Shown: piece after piece, positions 1 to 7,913 of the stretch
How positions within the stretch are numbered: the first letter of the stretch is position 1
Layout: every line of letters begins with the position of its first letter
Source of the DNA: a virus
DNA: 64,000 nt
Strand: one strand, 5' to 3'
Virus record (IMG/VR): IMGVR_UViG_3300037258_000279
Location: 1 to 64,000 of that record
Made by a program: the position numbers and the translations under genes
Notes under the pieces: generated by a model
Database searches by the model: none
The model's input: the letters and a program-made list of their open reading frames with translations, nothing else
What the model was told of the DNA's origin: nothing

Positions 1-313
1 GAGGCTCCGACATGTCAATGCCGTGAGCCTCGGGCGCGAACGGCATGTCTTTGTTTGGTGCGGCGAAATGCGAATAGCCGCTGAATATGGCGCTCGCTTG
101 GGCTATCAATTCGGCTGCGGAACGCGCGTCGTTCTCGGTCGAGAAGTCCTGCGCAAATCTGTTATCGACGCACAGCCAAAACGTATCCCCTTCGCGCCAG
201 CCGGTGAGACGCGGCACGAATCGCCCTGAGACCAAGACACGCCATCGCTTGAATGGCCCGACGAGCAGATCGGGCGGCTTCGGTGTTTCGAGTGTCACGA
301 CATTGTCAGCCAT
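1..313 (-). CDS. Hypothetical protein, 3' end outside window
   Basis: The frame opens with ATG at 313 and runs off the left edge without a stop, so only the first 104 residues are visible. The visible part is a mixed, soluble-looking sequence rich in Trp and Phe with no motif I recognise. Its start overlaps the stop of the upstream leftward gene by 8 bases, which suggests translational coupling in one operon. Function unknown. Confidence 0.6.
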   Translation of the reverse strand, partial: MADNVVTLETPKPPDLLVGPFKRWRVLVSGRFVPRLTGWREGDTFWLCVDNRFAQDFSTENDARSAAELIAQASAIFSGYSHFAAPNKDMPFAPEAHGIDMSEP

Positions 314-509
314 TTATGCAGTTCCTAACATCGAAATCAGTTGCGTCCTCGACAACGGTGTAGGCAAGTTTACGCGCGGGCTTGCCGTGGAGTTCATACT
401 TGACCGCAATCTCCCGTGCCTCGTCAGGATCGAACGCCTTAACACACATTCCAGCGTCAACACCTCGACGTTTAGTTTTCCAGCCAACGCGAACGCGATA
501 GTAGGCCAT
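306..509 (-). CDS. Small hypothetical protein (67 aa)
   Basis: A short basic protein that starts MAYYRVRVGWK and has no recognised domain. The ATG at 509 is preceded by an AAAGG ribosome-binding site about 10 bases upstream, which favours this frame over the overlapping 83-residue frame at 314-565. It lies in the leftward operon of small phage genes and overlaps the next gene downstream. Function unknown. Confidence 0.6.
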   Translation of the reverse strand: MAYYRVRVGWKTKRRGVDAGMCVKAFDPDEAREIAVKYELHGKPARKLAYTVVEDATDFDVRNCING

Positions 510-606
510 CGGTGATCAGCCTTTCTGGGTGGCTCGGCGCGGTGCCTTGGGTTTGCCGATTTCATAGACCGTTACTCCATCGCGCGCGTGCCCCTCGTTA
601 GGTCCG

Positions 607-888
607 TCATTGGAGTATCGCGGCCGTACCCGCAGGTGTACGACACCAACAGACCGGCTTCTGATCATCGAGCGTTCGGACATAGCCGCGATCCTGCAAG
701 GCTAGCAATGTGCGGCGAACCGATTTACTAAAGATTCTGTTTCTGGTTGGTCCGGCAAAAGAGCGCGGCAGACATTTAGCAATGCGTCCTGTCGTAAAAC
801 CGCCCTGTTCATCAAGCGCACCAAGCACATCCTTCTGCAACTTGGTGAGAGGATGATCTGTCGTGTCCCTCGTGAGGTCGCCGGTCAT
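607..888 (-). CDS. Winged-helix-like small protein
   Basis: 93 residues. The pattern LTKLQKDVLGAL, then TTGRIAKCLPRS, then a basic helix and the hairpin-like RGYVRTLD resembles a winged helix-turn-helix domain, which would bind DNA. The start overlaps the stop of the upstream gene as ATGA at 885-888. It could be a phage regulator or a structural DNA-binding protein. The fold is inferred by eye from the residue pattern. Confidence 0.6.
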   Translation of the reverse strand: MTGDLTRDTTDHPLTKLQKDVLGALDEQGGFTTGRIAKCLPRSFAGPTRNRIFSKSVRRTLLALQDRGYVRTLDDQKPVCWCRTPAGTAAILQ

Positions 889-1118
889 GCGCGGGCCTTT
901 TCTTTGAAATGTGCCACGGCTTCCGTCTTCACATCGTCAAGTGCGACACCGTGCCGCCCGGCCGTGTTGATGCCGTCGCCGTACCAGAACCATCCGCCGC
1001 CGCGATGCTCTTGAGCGTGCGCGAGTTCCTTCCCGCCAAAGTACAGCGTGTAGGAGTTTGCGTTTCGGTGCAGACCATCGTATAGCGGGTTGTGCCGCCA
1101 TGAATATCGTCCGCTCAT
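885..1118 (-). CDS. Hypothetical protein (77 aa)
   Basis: A small protein rich in His, Tyr and Gly with no recognised domain. It is coupled at both ends by ATGA-type overlaps, to the DUF5131 gene upstream and the winged-helix-like gene downstream, so it is very likely translated as part of this leftward operon. Function unknown. Confidence 0.6.
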   Translation of the reverse strand: MSGRYSWRHNPLYDGLHRNANSYTLYFGGKELAHAQEHRGGGWFWYGDGINTAGRHGVALDDVKTEAVAHFKEKARA

Positions 1119-1846
1119 GCGGCTAACGCAGGCGGGAAATTCTTGTGCTCAACGCCATCGACCAAACAGCCCGCATCCTTGCCGCGAACGCCGCCGTTCT
1201 GCTTGTGATGGAACGTGACACCATTTCGCGCGCACTGGTCGCGCATGAAGCGCACAGCATCCATATCGAGCGGCCTAAATTCCGCGCCGCTTTCCCCGCC
1301 CGTAATGATCCAGTCTGGGCGCGCTCCGCCGATGTCGATTCGACCCAGCAGCGGCTCGGCTGAAACGCCATGCCACGCCGCAGGGACGCGCATCAGTTTA
1401 CGGCAATCGCGATCCCATTCCTCCTGATTGGCAAGCGTCGCCATCAGTCCGGCGTTGGCGAAAGGCCAGTCGGCTGGCAGCATTGTCGTCGCGTTTCCGA
1501 TGCGCTTGGTCAGCAATATCCAGCGCAGATTCGATGTTTCGCGCAAAAGCTGCCAAAGGTCATCGCGCCACGATTGCTCAACCTCGTTATCGAAGATATC
1601 GGCGAGCGAGGCGCAAAAGACGCGCGGCTTGTAGCCGGTAAATTCGGCTTTGCGATTCCAACGTAGAGGATCGCCCCACGTCTTTGTCCGGCGGCGCGGC
1701 ACGCCCGTACCCCAACCAGCAACCCATTTTCTCCGCTCGTTGTCGCGAGCCGCATAGCAATGGTCACACGCGGGCGATATGCGCGTGCACCCGATCCATG
1801 GATTGAACGTCGCGTCCGTCCACGAAATCGCAGATTGTTCAGCCAT
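1115..1846 (-). CDS. DUF5131 / phage Gp37-Gp68 family protein
   Basis: 243 residues. The N-terminal pattern WTDATFNPWIGCTRISPAC followed by DHCYA is the hallmark of the phage Gp37/Gp68 (DUF5131) family, whose clustered cysteines suggest a metal or Fe-S site. Later family-like blocks are FCASLADIFDNEV, WILLTKR and ITGGESG. The biochemical role of the family is not settled. The gene is common in phage genomes and here sits among small operon genes. Full length for the family. Confidence 0.85.
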   Translation of the reverse strand: MAEQSAISWTDATFNPWIGCTRISPACDHCYAARDNERRKWVAGWGTGVPRRRTKTWGDPLRWNRKAEFTGYKPRVFCASLADIFDNEVEQSWRDDLWQLLRETSNLRWILLTKRIGNATTMLPADWPFANAGLMATLANQEEWDRDCRKLMRVPAAWHGVSAEPLLGRIDIGGARPDWIITGGESGAEFRPLDMDAVRFMRDQCARNGVTFHHKQNGGVRGKDAGCLVDGVEHKNFPPALAA

Positions 1847-1925
1847 TTACCTTCTCCCTCCGCAGGCTCTCGGGTATCGGCTGCATGGCGCCGTGCGGGT
1901 CGTAGATAACGAAGACGCGGCTCAT
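1839..1925 (-). CDS. Possible 28-aa peptide
   Basis: A short frame with ATG at 1925 and TGA at 1839-1841, beginning MSRVFVIYDPHGAMQ. It fills the space between two longer genes, begins 4 bases after the upstream stop and overlaps the start of the DUF5131 gene by 8 bases. That tight fit is the main evidence. No clear Shine-Dalgarno sequence is present. Function unknown. Confidence 0.4.
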   Translation of the reverse strand: MSRVFVIYDPHGAMQPIPESLRREKVNG

Positions 1926-1929
1926 GCGG

Positions 1930-2568
1930 TCAGGGTCGAATCTCTGTGCCCATGTCGATGCCGAGCAAAAACAACTCACGCTTCAGAGTGTAGCACTCGT
2001 GCTCCATCGCCCGTAGGATTAGCGCGTTTGTTTCGCGCGACACCCTGGCGTCGTAGTTACCAACCGTAATCCTCATGTCGCCCTTCCAATCGGCAAGGCC
2101 CGACAAGAATTTCATGACCTGAAAATACCGCTCGCGCAGTTCGATCGCGTGCTCGAGCTGCGATGGCTGCATCAGGAGCGGCAGCGCCGCGGCCGGCGAT
2201 GCCGGTACGTCTACGTCGCTTTCCGTTGTGGGGCGCAGGCTAGCCTCGCGAATAGCAAATCGTACGTAGCCGCTGTAGATCATGGCGTTGCCGTCGCCAT
2301 GCAATGCCAAGCTGTCTGCCTCGGGGGGAGTATGAACGTGTATTTCGATTAATCCGGAGCGACGGTTTTGGTGCCAGGTCATCCAATGGGCACAGGTCAT
2401 ACATGTTGCCGTGTCAGGTCCGGTCAACTTGATGGCGAACCAGTGCCAGCCTTGGGTAGTGGAATGTGAGTCGTTGGAAGGCACGTCGTGCCGGATATAA
2501 CTGACCGTGCAATCGTTGGCCTTGGCAATCTCGTAGATGAGGTTGTCGACAGCCTTGTCTTCGATCAT
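1930..2568 (-). CDS. Hypothetical protein with CxxC motif (212 aa)
   Basis: The N-terminal half contains a CMTCAHW motif that could bind zinc, followed by a beta-rich stretch. The C-terminal part is helical (HAIELRERYFQVMKFL) and ends in a region rich in acidic and basic residues. No family recognised. It lies in the leftward operon, separated from the next small gene by only a few bases. Confidence 0.6.
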   Translation of the reverse strand: MIEDKAVDNLIYEIAKANDCTVSYIRHDVPSNDSHSTTQGWHWFAIKLTGPDTATCMTCAHWMTWHQNRRSGLIEIHVHTPPEADSLALHGDGNAMIYSGYVRFAIREASLRPTTESDVDVPASPAAALPLLMQPSQLEHAIELRERYFQVMKFLSGLADWKGDMRITVGNYDARVSRETNALILRAMEHECYTLKRELFLLGIDMGTEIRP

Positions 2569-2572
2569 GGGG

Positions 2573-2743
2573 TCAGGTCCAGTCCTGTTGGCGGCGTAAT
2601 TCTTTCAATTCGGCTTCGCCGTCGACGATCTGACGCGCCGCTCGGTGCATGATAGGGCGAAGGTCGCGCCATGAAACTCGCTGACCCGGTCGATAGATTT
2701 TCATGCGCTCGATGGCAGAGGCGCATTCCTCGTCTTCGCTCAT
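2573..2743 (-). CDS. Small acidic/basic hypothetical protein (56 aa)
   Basis: I place the start at the internal ATG at 2743 (MSEDEECASAIERM) because it forms an ATGA overlap with the stop of the upstream gene at 2740. A longer in-frame start at 2926 would overlap that gene heavily. The product is a short helical protein with charged repeats. Function unknown. Confidence 0.55.
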   Translation of the reverse strand: MSEDEECASAIERMKIYRPGQRVSWRDLRPIMHRAARQIVDGEAELKELRRQQDWT

Positions 2744-2970
2744 GCCTTCCTCCGGCGCTTTGGTACGGGCCGCGTCACAACGGCGTCCATCCACCGTTCC
2801 AGATCTGTGATGAATGATGCTTTTGCCAGGTGCGGCAGATTTGTTGTCATTGGCCCCATCTGCACCCATACCCGTTTGCCGCTGAAGTTGGCGAAGCCTC
2901 CTGCGTGGTTCGAATCGACGCGCCACATGCCAGAATCAGGGAAATATTCAATCGTTGCCTCGAATTTCAT
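2740..2970 (-). CDS. Hypothetical protein (76 aa)
   Basis: The start is chosen at 2970 (MKFEATIEYFPDSG) because it overlaps the stop of the small upstream gene; the longer frame starting at 3078 lies inside other coding sequence. The product looks like a compact beta-rich domain with a basic C-terminal tail (PVPKRRRKA), a tail common in nucleic-acid-binding phage proteins. No family recognised. Confidence 0.6.
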   Translation of the reverse strand: MKFEATIEYFPDSGMWRVDSNHAGGFANFSGKRVWVQMGPMTTNLPHLAKASFITDLERWMDAVVTRPVPKRRRKA

Positions 2971-3050
2971 TTCGTATCCCCATCTAACTCGGACGTGCTG
3001 GCGGCAAGCGCGAGCAGGATCAAGCCCCAGTAGAGCGTGTGTCGCTTCAC
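2967..3050 (-). CDS. Possible 27-aa membrane peptide
   Basis: A GTG-started frame beginning with a short basic segment and then LYWGLILLALAAS, enough for one membrane-spanning helix or a signal sequence. Its GTGA overlaps the upstream stop and its own stop overlaps the next ATG, an exact fit between two neighbours. Too short for a firm call. It could be a small membrane peptide. Confidence 0.45.
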   Translation of the reverse strand: MKRHTLYWGLILLALAASTSELDGDTK

Positions 3051-3379
3051 GGCGCATCTCCCGCGCGGCGGAAGCCATGTCGCGCGGCGATCTCGGCGTA
3101 GCGGTCCGCGCCCGGCAGCGGCGGCGTCAAGAGGTCGGCGCGCCCGATCGCGACCATCGCTCGGTTCTGCCCGGCGACGTAGCCCGCCGCATAGGCCATG
3201 GCCTGCTTAACGTCGCAAATGCTCCCCGCTATCGCGACCAAGTCGCGCGGCACGCGCTCGACGATAGCCGGCTTGACGGCCAGCACCGCCGCCAGGGCGA
3301 GGGCGGTCCCGATGTTGGTCGCGGCGAGCGCAATCACGAGCCCGACCGGGAAGCGGCGGGGACCGAGGAGGTAGATCAT
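3047..3379 (-). CDS. Single-pass membrane protein (110 aa)
   Basis: The start at 3379 is preferred over the longer frame from 3586 because it forms an ATGA overlap with the ribbon-helix-helix gene upstream. Residues 10-32 (VGLVIALAATNIGTALALAA) form a hydrophobic helix. The rest is soluble with an Ala-rich helical part. The layout, a short N-terminal anchor with a periplasmic or cytoplasmic domain, is spanin-like, but no family was recognised. Confidence 0.55.
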   Translation of the reverse strand: MIYLLGPRRFPVGLVIALAATNIGTALALAAVLAVKPAIVERVPRDLVAIAGSICDVKQAMAYAAGYVAGQNRAMVAIGRADLLTPPLPGADRYAEIAARHGFRRAGDAP

Positions 3380-3528
3380 GCGCTCTTCCTCCTCGTGCGG
3401 TGCTCGTCCACGATGCGCCGCACCATCTCCGACACGGTAATCCCGAGCCGACGTGCTTCCCGCTTGAGATAGATCGCCGCCGGATCGCTGAACGACACGG
3501 ACTGCCGCCGGTCTTTGGGCTTCGACAT
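3376..3528 (-). CDS. Ribbon-helix-helix DNA-binding protein (50 aa)
   Basis: Not a long frame, but clear: a strand-like segment RRQSVSFSD, then AIYLKREARRLG and ITVSEMVRRIVDEH. This matches the beta-helix-helix pattern of MetJ/Arc-type repressors, in which the strand enters the major groove of operator DNA as a dimer. ATGA overlap at 3376-3379 couples it to the membrane-protein gene downstream. It may regulate this operon; the target is unknown. Confidence 0.65.
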   Translation of the reverse strand: MSKPKDRRQSVSFSDPAAIYLKREARRLGITVSEMVRRIVDEHRTRRKSA

Positions 3529-3992
3529 CAGAGCCCGTGGCTCGCCAATAGCATTGCCAGCGCCTCCATGTCCTTACGGAAGGCACGGGGGTCCAAAATA
3601 TAGTCGGTAATCGCGACGATCGATTTAATCCAGCGGGGCTTCTTCATATCCATGTACATGAGCCCTTCTCGTATTCTACCTAACCGAAGACAGTCTAGGG
3701 CCAAAAGTTTGGACCAATGATGGTATGGCAGTTCAAAGGGCGTTGTGCGTGTATTGATCCGCGTCCTGAACGTCTTAGCCATCACCGCGCCGGCGAAACA
3801 GACGGCGCACTTTTTGCCGTATGGAAAATGGTAGTTATTCATATCCACGGCGTACCGCTTGTCCTTCTCTACGAGCGCAAGGTCGCGCAACGCTAAGAGA
3901 ATCAGCGCCGAAGGCTTATCCGGCAGCGTGACGACGGGCTTTGCCACCTTCTTCCGGGGTTGGGCGATCTTCCGTTTAGTTCTCGTGGCCAA
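3528..3992 (-). CDS. Hypothetical protein (154 aa)
   Basis: A basic N-terminus (RTKRKIAQPRKKVAKP) is followed by a globular part with a CAVCFAG motif and many aromatic residues. No domain recognised. The stop runs into the start of the ribbon-helix-helix gene (TGATG), so the two are probably translated together. The basic tail hints at contact with nucleic acid, which is inference only. Confidence 0.6.
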   Translation of the reverse strand: MATRTKRKIAQPRKKVAKPVVTLPDKPSALILLALRDLALVEKDKRYAVDMNNYHFPYGKKCAVCFAGAVMAKTFRTRINTRTTPFELPYHHWSKLLALDCLRLGRIREGLMYMDMKKPRWIKSIVAITDYILDPRAFRKDMEALAMLLASHGL

Positions 3993-4061
3993 AGGCTCAC
4001 CTCGCGTCTATCCGATGTGCGACGCTACACCACTTTCGCACATGGCGGCAAGAGCGATGGG

Positions 4062-4253
4062 TTAGGCCGTTGTCGCGGCGCGCTCGGCCTTGACCATGCG
4101 CCAGGCACGCGCGACCCAGCCGTTGACCTGGTTCTTCGTGATCGGGTGCGTCTTGGTCGACACCATCCCGGCGATTTCCGTGTGGCTGTAGCCGATCAGC
4201 TTCAGCTCATGGGCGCGCCGGACTTGATCCTGGGTGAAGCGCGCTGGGCTCAT
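4062..4253 (-). CDS. Helix-turn-helix small protein (63 aa)
   Basis: The start at 4253 (MSPARFTQDQVRRAHELK) is chosen because it makes an ATGA overlap with the stop of the 700-residue upstream gene. The pattern SHTEIAGMVSTK..PITKNQVNGWV resembles a homeodomain-like or resolvase-type helix-turn-helix. It probably works beside the multi-winged-helix protein encoded directly upstream. Confidence 0.6.
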   Translation of the reverse strand: MSPARFTQDQVRRAHELKLIGYSHTEIAGMVSTKTHPITKNQVNGWVARAWRMVKAERAATTA

Positions 4254-6352
4254 GTATTTCTCCGTTGTGCTGCTCGACCGACAGCGGCAAACGCGGCACC
4301 GCCCTTGGGCATGGGGATCGGCTTCAAGCCACGTTCTTCGAGCTGTTTGTTCAGGTAGACGTATAGTTTGGGCGTTGTCGTGCGCCAGCCATCGAGCAGC
4401 CAGTCGTCCTTCTTGGCATTCACCGGGCGCCACAGAACCCGCCCCATATCCTTCGCCGCCTGCACAATAGGCGCATGCACGCCCCAATCGATCTCGGTGG
4501 TGACACCGTGCTTCTTGATGTAGGCCGCTATCGCCGCAGCTTCCGCGTCTGGCTGGGACTTCACATGCGCAGGCGCCGGTGAATCGGCCCCGTTGGCTTT
4601 GACGAGTAGCGCGGGATTGCCGCGCAACTGCTTCGCCGCAGGGGCCGACGCGTTATCCTCGGATCGGTATACGGTCCTATGGTGCACCTCCTTTCCTTTG
4701 ACTGGTTCGGGTTTCGGCAGTGCCGGGATCGGCGGCTGGCCGTATGGCCTGAGCCCGCCAACGTCGGCCGTGAGCTTGCGCTGGTGAATGAGCCGGTCGA
4801 TGATCGGAACCGTCTCGGCTAGGGCGAAGCCGCACAACTTAGCGATATGTGCGTAGGTCGGCCGATCCTGGATACGGTACATCTCGGCGACGGCGTGGAG
4901 AACGCGGCTCTCGCCGGCGCCGCCGGGAGAAAGCTCGCTGCGCGCACTGTCAAGTGAGGTGTCAAGTGAGGTGGCGATAGCCGTCCCTGTTTTGACCAGC
5001 CTGATCCCGCCGCGCTCAGTCAGCTCGGCCGCATGCTCCTTGCCGGGCTTCAGGACGGTGATCTTGCCGCGCTCGGCCAGCGCGCGGATGCATGGCGCGA
5101 CGCTGCCCGCCGGAATGTTCATCACGTCGGCAACGGCCGGATAACTGATCTTCCAGCCCTTGCCGTCGAGCCACTGGATGGCGCGGTAGCAAGCGTCGAG
5201 CCGCTGTTCAAACTCAGCGGGGGTCATCGGATCGTGCGTGTTGCCGGGCCGTGCTGGCGGCGGTGCTTCTGGTTCCGGCTCGGCTTCTTCCTCGGCTTCG
5301 TGCGCCGGCGCAGACTCGCCAGCCAAGCGAATACCGCCAAGCCCGTCGCGCGCCGCGTTGCCGTTGAAGGTGATGACTTTGCCCTGGGCTTTGAGAATCG
5401 CCAGCGCCTCCGAGACATAGTGGGTCTTCAGCCCGGTTTGTTCGACCAGCGCCACGACGGAGATCTTGAGCCCGAGCGTCGTCATTTTCTCGATGGCCGA
5501 CAACACTGCGTCAGCACTTTGTTGTGCGCTAGCGACCGGCGGTTTCGTTCTGGTATAGAGCGTCGTCGCCGAGCCCGAGAGTTTGATCCCGCCGAACGGG
5601 CCGTCCTTCACGACTTCGATGTGACCCTGCTTCACCAGTTCGTGCAGCACCGGATCAAGTGGCGTCGGCGAGTGGTAGCCCATCTCTATCGCAAGAAGGC
5701 TGCGCGTGAGACGCACCTGGCGCTGGTCGAAGTCGCGCACAATCGCCAGCACGCGTTCCTCACGGTCGTGCCGCTCCTTCTCGGAGAGAATTAAACGCCC
5801 GGGCTTGCGTCCGGCGCCCGGCCGCTTACCGCCTTGCCCGTTTCCCTGGTTTTCCGGGCTTTCTTCCGGCAAGATCGACAAGGACGGCGCAGGAGAGGCC
5901 GGTTCACTCTCGGCCATTGGGGTAGCGGCACCCCCCTGACTTGCTCGCTGTGGAGCGTCTGTGTCGCTCGGTTTTCCGGTTTCCGGTGCGTCATTGGTGT
6001 TTTCCGGGGGAATTTGGTTTTCGACCGCCGTAATTGTTATCGGGCGGTTGTGCTCCGGTAAAGCCGTCAGCTCGGGCGGATTACGAAGCGCGCGGGTGAC
6101 TGTGTGCAGGGCCGAGCTTTCCGGGATAGCGGGAATATTCGGTGCTGTCTTTTCGTAGCGTGGGCCGTCACCAGCCCAATCTTCGATGAAGGTGTTCTCC
6201 ATCTCCGCATAGTCCTCGGCGCGGTCGCGTTGTGGGAACGTCGCGATGCGCTGCCAGACGGTGGGCGTGTCTCTCCGCTCGACCACGACGTGGTGCGTCG
6301 TCTCGTTCTCGGTCAGTGCGATATAACGGTGCGTGGGGTTGGGTGCTGTCAT
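4250..6352 (-). CDS. Protein with four winged-helix-like repeats (700 aa)
   Basis: The start at 6352 gives an ATGA overlap with the upstream gene; a longer frame from 6400 does not. Residues 1-100 form a small N-terminal domain. About 100-200 is Pro/Glu/Ser-rich linker ending in a glycine- and arginine-rich segment. Four segments of about 60 residues follow (near 202-262, 282-350, 382-455 and 482-540). Each has a helical hydrophobic start, a helix-turn-helix-like part and a turn such as QGHIEVV or QGKVITF, then GGIKLSG or GGIRLAG. Residues 600-700 form a separate C-terminal domain. I infer a multivalent DNA-binding protein, perhaps for replication or transcription control; the exact role is unknown. 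Confidence 0.7.
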   Translation of the reverse strand: MTAPNPTHRYIALTENETTHHVVVERRDTPTVWQRIATFPQRDRAEDYAEMENTFIEDWAGDGPRYEKTAPNIPAIPESSALHTVTRALRNPPELTALPEHNRPITITAVENQIPPENTNDAPETGKPSDTDAPQRASQGGAATPMAESEPASPAPSLSILPEESPENQGNGQGGKRPGAGRKPGRLILSEKERHDREERVLAIVRDFDQRQVRLTRSLLAIEMGYHSPTPLDPVLHELVKQGHIEVVKDGPFGGIKLSGSATTLYTRTKPPVASAQQSADAVLSAIEKMTTLGLKISVVALVEQTGLKTHYVSEALAILKAQGKVITFNGNAARDGLGGIRLAGESAPAHEAEEEAEPEPEAPPPARPGNTHDPMTPAEFEQRLDACYRAIQWLDGKGWKISYPAVADVMNIPAGSVAPCIRALAERGKITVLKPGKEHAAELTERGGIRLVKTGTAIATSLDTSLDSARSELSPGGAGESRVLHAVAEMYRIQDRPTYAHIAKLCGFALAETVPIIDRLIHQRKLTADVGGLRPYGQPPIPALPKPEPVKGKEVHHRTVYRSEDNASAPAAKQLRGNPALLVKANGADSPAPAHVKSQPDAEAAAIAAYIKKHGVTTEIDWGVHAPIVQAAKDMGRVLWRPVNAKKDDWLLDGWRTTTPKLYVYLNKQLEERGLKPIPMPKGGAAFAAVGRAAQRRNT

Positions 6353-6609
6353 TTCCCGAACCAACCCGCGAACCAACCGACAGCGATCCTTCCCAACCAC
6401 AGCGGATCAATCGTGCGGTAATGCGCCCGCCGCTCCTTGGCGAGCGCGATCTTCATCTCCATGAGATTGCCGCTCGCCTGTGCCGCGCGGAAATCGCGGA
6501 CAGCAGGCATGAACTCCCCGATGTGCACATACGCCGCCCGTCCTGCCACCTGGGCGACGAATACGAGAATCACCAACTCGGTCAATCCCAAGATCTCAAC
6601 CCAAGTCAT
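6349..6609 (-). CDS. Small membrane protein (86 aa)
   Basis: Residues 5-25 (EILGLTELVILVFVAQVAG) are hydrophobic and could span the membrane. The remainder is helical, with a second moderately hydrophobic end (IAVGWFAGWFG). It is the first clearly supported gene of the leftward operon and is coupled to the winged-helix gene by an ATGA overlap. Function unknown. Confidence 0.6.
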   Translation of the reverse strand: MTWVEILGLTELVILVFVAQVAGRAAYVHIGEFMPAVRDFRAAQASGNLMEMKIALAKERRAHYRTIDPLWLGRIAVGWFAGWFGK

Positions 6610-6892
6610 CGCTGTTTTCCCGGTTTACCTGCTTTTCCCCCTGCGCGATTGGGTGATGCCGAAGCACCTAGGCAAACCTGGGCTCGCCGGTCGTCATGCT
6701 CGGAAACGCCAGGTAGTCGCGAGTTTGTCCGCGCCGCGCCCCAACATCACCCACCAACGACGCTACCACACCGGCACGATGCCCGCCAGCGCCACGAGGA
6801 TGCTCCCTGGCGCCCAAGTCACCGGTTTCGCACCCACGATGAGCGAGAGACGAGAGACGGCCCTCCCTGCGGCTTGTTCGCGCCTGTGCCCC

Positions 6893-6945
6893 AAATAGAA
6901 CAGCGAACACTGAAATCAAACATGTTCTATTTTAATGTTCGATTT
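6893..6945. promoter_or_regulatory. Operator-like cluster of TGTTCTATTT motifs
   Basis: AAATAGAACA at 6893-6902 is the exact inverted copy of TGTTCTATTT at 6923-6932, and TGTTCGATTT follows at 6936-6945 as a direct repeat with one change. Three copies of a 10-base motif within 53 bases, placed between divergent operons, look like a repressor or activator site. AT-rich hexamers such as TAAAAT inside it could serve as leftward -10 elements. The binding protein is not identified. Confidence 0.55.
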
Positions 6946-7352
6946 GGCTGGGCGATGGCGTCGGCGCCGGAGATTAGGGGAAAAATCGAAAATCCCCTTA
7001 AATTTCAATGGGGCGTCGGCGGCGCGCCGGGGGGGTCGCGCGGCCGCATCTCGAACTTATGCATCTTCGCCCTGTTCGATGTGCCGTGTTGCGAGGTATG
7101 CGCGGACATGCCGTTCGGGTTGGGTCCGACTCTGCCTTCACGGTGTGGGCGGCTGCCTTTGCCCTATGTATGGAAGCGTTGGCGGAATACCATGGGTTGT
7201 GTCTATGCTGTACGAGTCTATGCAGGACTCAGTATTTCATACCATCCCATCATCTCACGGAGTGACCTATACCTTCCTCACTTCACTACAGGGTTTGGTA
7301 TCTAGGTTTTACAATGGGTTATGGTTAGAGAACGCTATATTTTCTTCAATGG

Positions 7353-7381
7353 TTGACCAAACACGGGCAGTGCGCTAGATC
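7353..7381 (+). promoter_or_regulatory. Candidate sigma70-type promoter
   Basis: TTGACC at 7353-7358 and TAGATC at 7376-7381 are 17 bases apart, about 40 bases upstream of the first rightward gene at 7421. The -35 matches consensus well and the -10 weakly. It is the best candidate for the start of the rightward operon. Confidence 0.4.
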
Positions 7382-7420
7382 ATTTGGCCTGAAACACGCT
7401 GAAAAACCGAGGAATATCTC

Positions 7421-7900
7421 TTGTCTGTGCCGGACGACAAAAACGAGCAAAAACCCTTCGATCTCTCGGCACTTCCGATGCCTCCAGTGCGTCCTGATCT
7501 GGTGCTCCGCAAGACCCTCGGATACGCTTTTGAGGCTGAGGATTTCTTCGGCGCTCCTGAATTTAATTGGGAGACACCATTCGCAGGGTTTATGGGGATG
7601 CGGCTCATAATCGCAAGTTGGGCGCGCATTCCAGCAGGGAGTTTACCGAACGATTTGAGGGCGTTACACCGCCTAGCGCGCTATGGAACGTTCAAGAAGT
7701 TCGCCAAGGCAAGAGACGACATCCTGCGAGGATGGACACTGCATTCCGATGGATTGCTCTATCACCGGCTGGTGACGATCCAAGCCCAACGCGCCCAACA
7801 GGCAATCGATCGGATACAGGCCCGCTATCGCAAGTCGCCATACCCTCCGAATATCCACCGCGCCAGTGGCGGCGATCCCGCAGATAACGTCGAGTTTTGA
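7421..7900 (+). CDS. DUF1376-like protein
   Basis: 159 residues, TTG start preceded by GAGG 8 bases upstream. The middle (FMGMRLIIASWARIPAGSLP, NDLRALHRLARYG, ILRGWTLHSDGLLYHRLV, then a helical QRAQQAIDRI) follows the layout of DUF1376, a phage domain often encoded near replication genes: dense helix, loop naming low cell counts, helix, then a strand and a long helix. First gene of the rightward operon. Role not established; the family link is from pattern only. Confidence 0.6.
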   Translation: MSVPDDKNEQKPFDLSALPMPPVRPDLVLRKTLGYAFEAEDFFGAPEFNWETPFAGFMGMRLIIASWARIPAGSLPNDLRALHRLARYGTFKKFAKARDDILRGWTLHSDGLLYHRLVTIQAQRAQQAIDRIQARYRKSPYPPNIHRASGGDPADNVEF

Positions 7901-7913
7901 AGGACTTGAGACA

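Larger units (their letters stand above)
6610..7420. other. Divergent intergenic region, no firm gene
   Basis: About 800 bases separate the leftward operon from the rightward operon that starts at 7421. Frames in it are weak: an 83-residue leftward frame at 6668-6919 has Arg/Gly-rich low-complexity composition. The region holds the repeated operator-like motif described separately, an AGGGGA/TCCCCT inverted repeat at 6976-6998 and a promoter candidate near its right end. Nothing convincing is seen in 7000-7350; a small RNA or replication origin cannot be excluded. Confidence 0.55.

Noticed and set aside
2807-3472. Rightward 221-residue frame
   Set aside because: It lies antisense to five tightly coupled small leftward genes and has an Arg/His-rich shadow composition.
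6668-6919. 83-residue leftward frame before the 86-residue membrane protein
   Set aside because: Arg/Gly-rich low complexity, and the start overlaps the operator repeats; reported only within the intergenic note.
6232-7305. Rightward 357-residue frame
   Set aside because: It overlaps the divergent promoter region and the start of the leftward operon, with Arg/Pro-rich low-complexity product.
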